DNA from: Lachnospiraceae bacterium
GTDB taxonomy: Bacteria; Bacillota; Clostridia; Lachnospirales; Anaerotignaceae
Assembly (NCBI GenBank): GCA_028695945.1
Contig: JAQVIB010000024.1
Span: 1 to 13,896 of the forward strand
Length of the DNA: 13,896 nucleotides
Direction of reading: 5' to 3'
This document shows, piece by piece, positions 6,142-12,410 of the stretch; position 1 is the first letter of the stretch; every line of letters starts with the position of its first letter. The position numbers and the translations under genes are program-made. The notes beneath the pieces are model-generated. The model was not told the origin of the DNA, did not search any database, and saw nothing but the letters and a program-made list of their open reading frames with translations.

Positions 6142-6149
6142 GTTACAAT
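6141..6149 (+). promoter_or_regulatory. Possible extended -10 promoter element for the AlkD-like gene
   Basis: TGTTACAAT reads as an extended -10 (TG-n-TACAAT) just after the ribU terminator. The -35 position falls inside the terminator hairpin (TAGCGG, 6121-6126) and is a poor match. It is proposed because the preceding terminator means this gene needs its own promoter. Confidence 0.35.
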
Positions 6150-6169
6150 AAGTTCAAGAGGTGTTTTTA

Positions 6170-6877
6170 ATGGAGAAATTTACAAAAGAAAGCTATGATG
6201 AGTTTTTGGCTATGCTGGATGAAAATGCTGATAAAGGCTATATGGAATTTCATAAAAAACTTGTGCCAGGTGTTGGCGAGGTAAGAGGTGTACGTTCCCC
6301 TGTAGTGAAGGGTTTCGCAAAAAATATTGCCAAGGGTGACTATGACGGTTTTATAAAAATGGTTAAATTCGATAGTTATGAAGAAACCATTACATGTGGC
6401 TTGGTAATTGGCTATTGCAAGGCAGATATTGATACAAAGTTGGAATATTTAAAGGATTTTATTCCCTATATAAATAACTGGGCAGTGTGCGATTCTACAG
6501 TTTCTGCGTTCAAAATAAAAAAGCAGGACGAAAAAACGGTTTATAAATTTTTACAGCCATATTTGCAAAGCGATAAGGAATTTGACATTCGTTTTGGCGT
6601 GGTAATGCTGATGTCTAGCTTCATAAGCGATGAATATATAGATGATATTCTTAGAATTTACGGAAGTATTGAAAGCGACAAATATTATGTGCAAATGGGT
6701 GTTGCATGGGGAATTAGTGTGTGCTTTGTGAAGTATCCTGAAAAAACAATGGAATTATTTAAAGACAACAGCCTTGATGATTTTACTTACAACAAGGCAC
6801 TGCAAAAAATTATTGAAAGCCTTAGGGTGGATAAGGAAACAAAGGATATAATAAGAAGCATGAAGCGAAAAAAATAA
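6170..6877 (+). CDS. AlkD-like DNA alkylation repair protein (HEAT-repeat glycosylase)
   Basis: Predicted DNA glycosylase of the AlkD superfamily, which excises N3- and N7-alkylated purines using an all-HEAT-repeat fold without base flipping. The 235 residues match AlkD length. Residues corresponding to B. cereus AlkD Trp109, Asp113, Arg148 and Trp187 appear present as Trp104 and Asp108 (INNWAVCDST), Arg141 (FDIRFGVVML) and Trp180 (YYVQMGVAWGISVCF). The family-typical KYPEKT and YNKALQKIIESLRV follow. The catalytic acid and DNA-clasping aromatics look intact, so activity is plausible. The open frame reaches GTG 6161, but that codon is part of the AGAGGTG ribosome binding site, so ATG 6170 (8 bases beyond AGAGG) is preferred. 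It is separated from ribU by a terminator. A catalytically silent AlkD2-like role cannot be excluded. Confidence 0.87.
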   Translation: MEKFTKESYDEFLAMLDENADKGYMEFHKKLVPGVGEVRGVRSPVVKGFAKNIAKGDYDGFIKMVKFDSYEETITCGLVIGYCKADIDTKLEYLKDFIPYINNWAVCDSTVSAFKIKKQDEKTVYKFLQPYLQSDKEFDIRFGVVMLMSSFISDEYIDDILRIYGSIESDKYYVQMGVAWGISVCFVKYPEKTMELFKDNSLDDFTYNKALQKIIESLRVDKETKDIIRSMKRKK

Positions 6878-6906
6878 TTGCAGGTAGATGTGTATTGTAA
6901 TAAAAT
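6878..6906 (+). promoter_or_regulatory. Putative sigma-A promoter for prmA and downstream genes
   Basis: TTGCAG (6878-6883), 17 bases, TAAAAT (6901-6906), in the 69-base gap between the AlkD-like gene and prmA. It would place the start about 35 bases upstream of prmA. Consensus match only; read-through from the preceding gene is also possible because no terminator is seen. Confidence 0.45.
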
Positions 6907-6946
6907 AGCAAGGTTAAATTAATGGATAAAATAAATGGAGGTCATT

Positions 6947-7927
6947 ATGGACTGGCTTGAAATATTTGTGGAAACATCGGAGGATGGACTTGAAATTGTT
7001 AGTGGACTACTTTACAGTTGTGGGCTTACAGGGCTTATGATTGAGGACGGACGAGAATTTATGGAGTTTCTTGAAAACCCTAACCGGGAATGGGATTATA
7101 TTGAAGATGACCTTGTAAAGGAAAAAACAAACCATCCAACGGGAATAACCTTTTTTGTTACAGATAATTTAAATGGAATGGAAACCCTTACGGCGGTTAA
7201 AAGCGGACTTATAAGCCTTAAAGAAACCGAAAAGGAATTTGATTTGGGAAGCCTTGGAGTTACTATGAAAAACATAAAGGAAGAGGACTGGGCTAACAAC
7301 TGGAAAAAATATTTTAAGCCTTTTCCTATTGGCAATAGAATTATGATAAAGCCAAGCTGGGAAGAACTTACAGAGGAAACGGACAAGGCAATTTTAAAAA
7401 TTGACCCAGGGCATATTTTTGGCACAGGTACCCACGAAACTACCCAATGCTGTATTGAACACATTGAAAATTATGTTAAAGAGGGCGACAAAGTACTTGA
7501 TGTTGGCTGTGGAAGCGGAATACTTTCTATTGCAAGCCTTTTGCTAGGTGCAAGCTATGCGGCGGCAGTGGACATTGACCCTAATGCAATTGAAATTGTA
7601 ACTGAAAATGCTAGAATGAATGATATTGCAGAAAGCAGATATGATGTTTATGCTGGAAACATTTTAGAGGACGAAAAATTTATAAGCTTGTTTGGCGGTA
7701 AAACTTATGACGTAGTTGAGGCAAACATTGTTGCAGATATTATTATTGCCCTTAGCCCAATGGTTAAAGATTTTATTAAGGACAACGGTATTTTTATTTG
7801 CTCGGGAATTATTAGCGAAAGATACGATGATGTTGTTTCTGCCCTAACGGAAAATGGTTTTAAGGAACTGGAAACCAAACGGAAAAAGGATTGGGTTGCC
7901 ATAGCAAGCCAGTATGTTGGAAGGTAA
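6947..7927 (+). CDS. prmA: Ribosomal protein L11 methyltransferase
   Basis: SAM-dependent methyltransferase that trimethylates ribosomal protein L11. The 326-residue protein has the N-terminal substrate-recognition domain (MDWLEIFVET onward), a linker with WKKYFKPFPIGNRIMIKPSW (119-138), the PrmA hallmark DPGHIFGTGTHETT (153-166), and the class I motif I LDVGCGSGILSIAS (184-197). The acidic SAM-ribose-binding motif VDIDPNAI (208-215) and the post-motif VEANIVADII (257-266) follow. Length is slightly above the usual 290-315. The usual 'GxAFGTGTH' reads HIFGTGTH here, a mild variation. The frame is open from 6935, but GGAGG (6937-6941) overlaps that first ATG and sits 5 bases from ATG 6947, which gives the canonical N-terminus. 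rsmE follows after 15 bases. Confidence 0.95.
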   Translation: MDWLEIFVETSEDGLEIVSGLLYSCGLTGLMIEDGREFMEFLENPNREWDYIEDDLVKEKTNHPTGITFFVTDNLNGMETLTAVKSGLISLKETEKEFDLGSLGVTMKNIKEEDWANNWKKYFKPFPIGNRIMIKPSWEELTEETDKAILKIDPGHIFGTGTHETTQCCIEHIENYVKEGDKVLDVGCGSGILSIASLLLGASYAAAVDIDPNAIEIVTENARMNDIAESRYDVYAGNILEDEKFISLFGGKTYDVVEANIVADIIIALSPMVKDFIKDNGIFICSGIISERYDDVVSALTENGFKELETKRKKDWVAIASQYVGR

Positions 7928-7942
7928 GCAAAGGAGATATAT

Positions 7943-8671
7943 ATGCCAAAATATTTTGTTTTGCCAGAAAGCATAACAGAGGATACTATTGTTATAACTG
8001 GCGAAGATGCAAAGCACCTTGCAACGGTTTTACGCAGTGAGCAGGGTGATAATGTAGAGGTTTGCGATGGCTGCGGAACTGATTATTGCTGTGAAATTAC
8101 CGATGTTGACAAAAAAGAAGTAATCCTTAAAATAAATGAAAAAAATCCATGCCAAAGTGAGCCGAAAACGAAAATAACTCTTTTTCAAGGCTTGCCAAAG
8201 GCAGATAAGATGGAAATGATTATACAAAAATGTGTTGAGTTGGGTATTGAAAAAATTGTTCCTGTGGCAACACACCGTGCCGTTGTTAAGCTAGACAAAA
8301 AAGATAGCGTGAAGAAAATTGAGCGGTGGCAAAAAATTGCAGAGTCTGCCGCAAAGCAAAGCGGGCGAGGAATTATACCGCAAATTGGTGATGTTATTAC
8401 CTTCAAAGAAGCCGTTAAATTTGGTGCAATGGCACAAGGAGCAATTATACCATATGAACACGAGGAAAAACGTGGAATACGAGAATTTGTAAAAAGCTTT
8501 TCGGGTAATGAAATTGCTATTTTTATAGGCCCTGAGGGTGGTTTTGCAGATGAAGAAATAGCACTAGCTATGGAAAACGGAATTTTATCTGTTTCCCTTG
8601 GAAAACGAATTTTAAGAACAGAAACAGCAGGCATGGCAACAGTTGCCATACTGCTATACGAGTTAGGATGA
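7943..8671 (+). CDS. rsmE: 16S rRNA (uracil-1498-N3)-methyltransferase
   Basis: SPOUT-fold enzyme that methylates N3 of U1498 of 16S rRNA, in the decoding region of the small subunit. The 242 residues match the family. Features: N-terminal PUA-like domain with EDAKHLATVLR (21-31) and GDNVEVCDG; then FQGLPKADKMEMIIQKCVELGI (from 81), where the SPOUT domain begins; RAVVKL; RWQKIAESAAKQSGR (128-142); and the knot motifs IGPEGGF (195-201) and LGKRILRTETA (219-229). The start is placed by AAGGAG (7931-7936), 6 bases before the ATG. It sits 15 bases after prmA, a pairing I recall as common in Firmicutes, and its stop is 6 bases from the cysteine desulfurase start, so the three probably share a transcript. 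Confidence 0.96.
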   Translation: MPKYFVLPESITEDTIVITGEDAKHLATVLRSEQGDNVEVCDGCGTDYCCEITDVDKKEVILKINEKNPCQSEPKTKITLFQGLPKADKMEMIIQKCVELGIEKIVPVATHRAVVKLDKKDSVKKIERWQKIAESAAKQSGRGIIPQIGDVITFKEAVKFGAMAQGAIIPYEHEEKRGIREFVKSFSGNEIAIFIGPEGGFADEEIALAMENGILSVSLGKRILRTETAGMATVAILLYELG

Positions 8672-8677
8672 GAAAAA

Positions 8678-9838
8678 ATGATTTATTTTGATAATGCGGC
8701 AAGCACAAGGGCATTGCCTGAAGTGGCGGAAAGATTCACAGAAATATTGCTTAATACCTATGCAAACCCAAGCAGTGGAAGTAGGTTGGGTATGGAGGCA
8801 GAACACGTTATTAAAGAGTCGGCACAAACGCTTGCAAGGATTATAAATGCCCAAAGCCACGAGGAAATAATTTTCACCAGTGGAGGAACGGAAAGCAACA
8901 ACATCGCAGTTTTTGGCACAGCAAAAGGGTATTACCGCAGTGGAAAGCACATTATAACTACCCAAATTGAACACCCTGCCATTTCACTTCCATTTAAAGC
9001 ACTGGAAGAAGAGGGTTATGAAGTACAGTTTCTTCCTGTGGACGAAAAAGGCTATGTGAATATTGATGACCTTAAAAATGCCATTAGAAGTGACACTATT
9101 TTAGTAAGCACAATACTTATTAATAACGAAATTGGCACTGTTCAAGATGTGGAAACCATTGGAAAGGCAATAAAAAATGCTAATCCCAATACCCTATATC
9201 ACGTTGACGGTGTACAGGCTTTTGGCAAATATAAAATTGATGTACGCAAATGCAATATAGATATGCTTTCCGCAAGCGGACACAAATTTAATGCCCCAAA
9301 GGGGTTAGGATTTTTGTATATTAAATCTGGCTTAAAGGTTAAACCAATTATGTTTGGTGGCGGTCAGCAAAAAGGAATGAGGGCCGGAACGGAAAATGCG
9401 GCAGGTGCGGCGGCAATTGCACTGGCGGCAGAGGAAAGCTACAAAAATTTAACAGAAAGCACTCAAAAGGTTATGAAAATTAAAAAGCACCTTGCAGAGG
9501 GTATACTTTACGGCATTGAGGACACCTTTATAAATGGTGAGGACATAGACAAGGCAAGCCCATATGTGCTTAATATTGCCTTTAAAAATTTGAGAAGCCC
9601 TGTGCTTTTAAATGCACTTGAGGACAAAGGAATTTTTGTATCCGCAGGCAGTGCGTGCAACAGCAAAAAGAAGGTACAAAGCAGTGTTCTTGGTGCATTA
9701 GGAGTGGAAGAAGATGATATTGTTGGGTCTGTAAGGTTCAGCTTTACAAGGCTTAACACCATTGAAGAGGCAGACATTTGTCTTGAGGCACTGAAAGAGC
9801 TTGTGCCAATGCTTAGGCGGTTTAACAGAAAAAGATAG
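8678..9838 (+). CDS. Cysteine desulfurase, NifS/IscS-like
   Basis: PLP enzyme that takes sulfur from cysteine as a persulfide for tRNA thiolation, Fe-S clusters or other thio-cofactors. The 386-residue fold-type I aminotransferase has TSGGTESNN (68-75), IEHPAI with His99 (stacks on PLP), HVDGVQAFGK with Asp177 and Gln180, SASGHKFNAPKG with Lys203 as the PLP Schiff-base lysine, RAGTEN, and SAGSACNSKK with catalytic Cys327. It begins 6 bases past the rsmE stop with only a weak ribosome binding site (AGGATGAG), so coupled translation is likely. The next gene is thiI, beyond a repeat. No IscU or other Fe-S scaffold is nearby, so a main role as ThiI sulfur donor is the best inference. General Fe-S supply is the alternative, hence no gene symbol. 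Confidence 0.94.
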   Translation: MIYFDNAASTRALPEVAERFTEILLNTYANPSSGSRLGMEAEHVIKESAQTLARIINAQSHEEIIFTSGGTESNNIAVFGTAKGYYRSGKHIITTQIEHPAISLPFKALEEEGYEVQFLPVDEKGYVNIDDLKNAIRSDTILVSTILINNEIGTVQDVETIGKAIKNANPNTLYHVDGVQAFGKYKIDVRKCNIDMLSASGHKFNAPKGLGFLYIKSGLKVKPIMFGGGQQKGMRAGTENAAGAAAIALAAEESYKNLTESTQKVMKIKKHLAEGILYGIEDTFINGEDIDKASPYVLNIAFKNLRSPVLLNALEDKGIFVSAGSACNSKKKVQSSVLGALGVEEDDIVGSVRFSFTRLNTIEEADICLEALKELVPMLRRFNRKR

Positions 9839-10043
9839 AAAAAACCTTGGGCGTTGCCCAAACCCACTCGCTTTTTGAAAAAAGCAAGACCAAAAACTTT
9901 TATTAAAACCGCATATTTATGCGGTTTTAGATGGGTCAATTATGCAATGGCAAAGACATGCCATCTGTCCGCAGGACAGCTTTGGGTCGCAAAGTGCTGA
10001 CCAGTGAAACCCTTGTGGGTGTTTGAGGGCAAAGCCCTCAAGG
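9839..10043 (+). repeat. Palindrome-rich intergenic repeat, copy C (longest)
   Basis: Starts directly after the cysteine desulfurase stop and fills most of the gap before thiI. Successive hairpins: TTGGGC/GCCCAA (9847-9861); CTCGC-T-run/A-run-GCAAG (9867-9888, one C.A mismatch); a perfect 12-pair stem with TAAAACCGCATA as 5' arm (9904-9929); ATGGCA/TGCCAT (9947-9964); CTGTCC/GGACAG (9965-9979); GGTCGC/GC-GACC with a one-base bulge (9985-10002); and TTGAGGGC-AAA-GCCCTCAA (10023-10041). The first about 100 and last about 42 bases match copy B. No protein-coding potential is evident. Confidence 0.85.
9940..10001 (+). repeat. Copy C-specific module of three hairpins
   Basis: 62 bases absent from copy B, lying between the shared GGGTCAA and the shared CAG(G)TGAAACCCTTGTG. 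It consists almost wholly of three adjacent stem-loops, two with perfect 6-base arms. It is either a gained unit in C or a clean loss from B. Confidence 0.65.
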
Positions 10044-10080
10044 TTCTGTCATGAATTTAGTTGATACAAATTTTGTTTTC

Positions 10081-10086
10081 AAGGAG
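10081..10086 (+). promoter_or_regulatory. Ribosome binding site that sets the thiI start
   Basis: AAGGAG lies 6 bases before ATG 10093. The upstream in-frame ATG at 10051 has no such signal and would add 14 residues unlike ThiI. Confidence 0.8.
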
Positions 10087-10092
10087 AAAAGT

Positions 10093-11268
10093 ATGGTAGA
10101 AAAAGTTTTGATAGTTAAGTATGGAGAGATAGCCATGCGTGGCAACAATCGCCGTTTATTTGTTACAAAATTGGTGGAAAGTATTCGCCGGAACATAGAC
10201 AGCGAGGGCAATTTTTACGTAGTGCGAGAGCAAGGCAGGCTTATAGTGGAGGACAGAGGCGGTGAAATGGATTTTGACCGCATTATTCCAAAGGTAATTT
10301 GTGTGCTGGGTATTCTTGGCGTTTGCCCAGGAATTAAGATTACAGACCAAAGTGTTGATAATATATGCCAAAGTGCTTTAGGGCATATGCAAAAATTTTA
10401 TGCTGAAAAGCCAATAACCTTTAAGGTGGTAACAAAGAGAAGCAACAAGCAGTTTCCGTTGTTATCCAACGAACTTTCGGCAGAGGTTGGCGGTTACCTT
10501 TTGGACAACATGCCAAACCTTACGGTAGATATTCATAATCCGCAGGAAACTTTATTTGTGGAAATTAGAAACGAAGTTTACATTTATTCAAAATTTATTA
10601 AGGGTTTTGGCGGTTTGCCTTACGGTTCATCTGGCAAGGGTGTAAGCCTTTTATCTGGTGGCATAGACAGCCCTGTTGCAACATTTATGATGGCAAAACG
10701 TGGTGTTGAGGTAAGCGGAGTATATTTCCATTCACCGCCATATACCAGTGAGCGTGCAAAACAAAAGGTTATTGACCTTGGGAAAATAATTTCCCAGTAT
10801 ACAGGTGGGTTCAAGCTTTACGTTGTTCCATTTACAGATTTACAGTTATACCTTTTGGAACATGTTCCAGAGGACAAGCTTACAATTTTTCTTAAACGAA
10901 GCATGATGCGTGCGGCGGAAAAAATTGCTGAAAGTGAAAACGCAATGGCACTTATTACAGGAGATAGTATTGGTCAGGTTGCAAGCCAAACAATGCAGGG
11001 CATAAATGCCATAAATGCGGCTTGTACAATGCCTGTACTTCGTCCCCTTGCGGGCATGGACAAGCAAGAAATTGTGGATATTGCAAGGCGAATTGGTACA
11101 TTCGACACATCCATACAGCCATACGAGGACTGTTGTACAATTTTTGTAGCAAAGCATCCAGAAACCAAGCCAAAAACCAGCGTTATAGATAAAATGGAGT
11201 ATAAGCTTAATGAACTGCCTTCTTTCCTTGAAAAAGCACTGGAAAATATGGAGGTTATAGAGTTGTGA
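10093..11268 (+). CDS. thiI: tRNA uracil 4-sulfurtransferase ThiI (no rhodanese domain)
   Basis: Adenylates U8 of tRNA and transfers sulfur to make 4-thiouridine; also used in thiamine thiazole synthesis in many bacteria. The 391-residue protein has the ferredoxin-like/THUMP N-terminal half (VEKVLIVKYGEIAMRGNNR, then about 60-170). A PP-loop ATPase follows, with SLLSGGIDSPVATFMMAKRG (185-204), LITGDSIGQVASQT (288-300) and PVLRPLAGMDKQEI. The conserved YEDCCTIF with Cys347/Cys348 near the C-terminus corresponds to the sulfur-relay cysteine region. The E. coli C-terminal rhodanese domain is absent, as in Bacillus, where a partner cysteine desulfurase (NifZ) supplies sulfur directly; the upstream cysteine desulfurase fits that role. 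ATG 10093 follows AAGGAG. The stop overlaps the DUF1653 start in TGATG. Confidence 0.95.
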   Translation: MVEKVLIVKYGEIAMRGNNRRLFVTKLVESIRRNIDSEGNFYVVREQGRLIVEDRGGEMDFDRIIPKVICVLGILGVCPGIKITDQSVDNICQSALGHMQKFYAEKPITFKVVTKRSNKQFPLLSNELSAEVGGYLLDNMPNLTVDIHNPQETLFVEIRNEVYIYSKFIKGFGGLPYGSSGKGVSLLSGGIDSPVATFMMAKRGVEVSGVYFHSPPYTSERAKQKVIDLGKIISQYTGGFKLYVVPFTDLQLYLLEHVPEDKLTIFLKRSMMRAAEKIAESENAMALITGDSIGQVASQTMQGINAINAACTMPVLRPLAGMDKQEIVDIARRIGTFDTSIQPYEDCCTIFVAKHPETKPKTSVIDKMEYKLNELPSFLEKALENMEVIEL

Positions 11269-11483
11269 TGGAAGAAATTAAAATTGGAAGATACCGTCAT
11301 TTTAAGGGAAATGAATATTGCGTGCTGTACATTGCAAGGCACTCTGAAACCCTTGAGGAAATGATTGTTTATAAAGCAATGTATGATGATGGCGGCGTTT
11401 GGGTTCGTCCATTATCAATGTGGAACGAGGAAGTTGAGTTTGAAGGTAAAAAGGTAAGACGTTTCGCCTACATTGGTGAATAA
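11268..11483 (+). CDS. DUF1653 family protein
   Basis: A 71-residue protein of the DUF1653 family, which has no established function. It shows the family pattern clearly: GRYRHFKGNEYCVLYIARHSE at the N-terminus, then EEMIVYKAMYDDGGVWVRPLSMW, and a terminal RFAYIGE. There are no membrane segments or signal peptide, so it is probably cytosolic. Its ATG overlaps the thiI stop by one base (TGATG), suggesting coupled translation. A GTG at 11265 with GGAGG 10 bases upstream (11250-11254) is an equally possible start and would add one Met. A 99-base gap follows. Family assignment rests on the strong WVRPL and RHF-G-EY motifs. Confidence 0.9.
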   Translation: MEEIKIGRYRHFKGNEYCVLYIARHSETLEEMIVYKAMYDDGGVWVRPLSMWNEEVEFEGKKVRRFAYIGE

Positions 11484-11567
11484 AGTAGAATAAATTTTAT
11501 ATATTGCAATAAACATATACCATGGAAGAACGGATTTAATATAAAGGGTTTTCCATTGGAACTTCTT

Positions 11568-11573
11568 AAGGAG
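11568..11573 (+). promoter_or_regulatory. Ribosome binding site that sets the deacetylase start
   Basis: AAGGAG, 9 bases before ATG 11583. The open frame extends to TTG 11556, but that codon precedes this site. The 85 bases upstream (11484-11567) contain no clear promoter or terminator that I can recognise. Confidence 0.7.
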
Positions 11574-11582
11574 TGGTGGTGT

Positions 11583-12410
11583 ATGTTTTTTGTTTTAACA
11601 AAAAAAGCAATAAAAAACAGTCTTTTGCTGGTGTGCCTTTTTATTTGTGTAGTTACTGTTAGTGCAAAACTTATAAACCGACGTGCAATTTTAGCTTCGT
11701 CAGCCAATACACCTAAGGGTCATCTTGCCATTATTATAGACGATTTTGGAAATCATGGAGAAGGTACAGATGAAATGCTTGCATTAGATATTCCTTTTAC
11801 AGCTGCTATTATGCCATTTTCTGAAGGAACCCTAGAAGATATTGATAAGGTTAAAGCCGCAGGCAAGGAAATTATAGTGCATATGCCTATGGAAAGTCTT
11901 GTTGGTAAAAAGTCTTGGGTTGGTGATAAGGGAATTTTTCTAAATATGACTGATGATGAAATTAAAACAGTTGTGGAGGAGGCTTTCTCTATTGTAGACG
12001 GTGCTGTAGGGTTAAACAATCACATGGGGTCTGCCGTTATGGAGGACGAACGGGCATTAAACGTTGTGGTTAACCAGGTTGCAGACAGAGGGCTTATTTT
12101 TATTGACAGCCGAACCACTGCAAAATCCGTATCGAAAAAATTATGCGAAAGCAGGGATTGTTCCCTTTTAGGACGGGATGTGTTTTTGGACAGCACAGAT
12201 GACATATGCGTTGTTAAAAAACAGCTTATGAAGGCGGCTGAAATAGCAGTTAAAAACGGAAATGCAATTGCTATTGGGCATGTTGGTCCAGAGGGTGGAA
12301 AAATTACGGCACAAGCAATAAAGGATTTAGCACCTGAAATAGAAAAAATGGGCGTGGAATTTGTTACCATTACTGAAATGAAGGAATTTACAAATGAAAA
12401 CGACAGCTGA
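11583..12410 (+). CDS. Divergent polysaccharide deacetylase family protein (YibQ-like), membrane-anchored or secreted
   Basis: A 275-residue protein of the divergent polysaccharide deacetylase family (Pfam Polysacc_deac_2, type member YibQ), with a NodB-like barrel; substrates are poorly known. Residues 7-28 (KKAIKNSLLLVCLFICVVTVSA) form a signal peptide or signal anchor, so the domain should lie outside the membrane. Family motifs: AIIIDDFGNHG with Asp53/Asp54; FTAAIMPF (72-79); VHMPMES with His100; VGLNNHMGSAV with His147, the signature of this family; LIFIDSRTT; and AIGHVGPEGGKI. The predicted metal ligands (Asp, His, His) look intact. A cell-envelope role is inferred. The gene ends inside queG with a 17-base overlap, so the two are probably translated together although no functional link is obvious. 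Confidence 0.88.
   Translation: MFFVLTKKAIKNSLLLVCLFICVVTVSAKLINRRAILASSANTPKGHLAIIIDDFGNHGEGTDEMLALDIPFTAAIMPFSEGTLEDIDKVKAAGKEIIVHMPMESLVGKKSWVGDKGIFLNMTDDEIKTVVEEAFSIVDGAVGLNNHMGSAVMEDERALNVVVNQVADRGLIFIDSRTTAKSVSKKLCESRDCSLLGRDVFLDSTDDICVVKKQLMKAAEIAVKNGNAIAIGHVGPEGGKITAQAIKDLAPEIEKMGVEFVTITEMKEFTNENDS

Noticed and set aside
8185..8649. 154-codon minus-strand open frame opposite rsmE
   Set aside because: It is antisense to a confident RsmE gene; its length reflects codon bias of the sense strand.
9839..10043. Repeat copy C as a tRNA, CRISPR or insertion sequence
   Set aside because: There is no cloverleaf or tRNA consensus, no regularly spaced identical repeats with spacers, and no transposase frame; the structure is a string of different hairpins.
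10051..10092. Upstream thiI start adding 14 residues
   Set aside because: It has no Shine-Dalgarno, and AAGGAG sits exactly before ATG 10093, which gives the canonical ThiI N-terminus.
11556..11582. TTG start nine codons upstream of the deacetylase ATG
   Set aside because: The Shine-Dalgarno lies downstream of it and is correctly spaced for ATG 11583; the signal peptide also starts better there.
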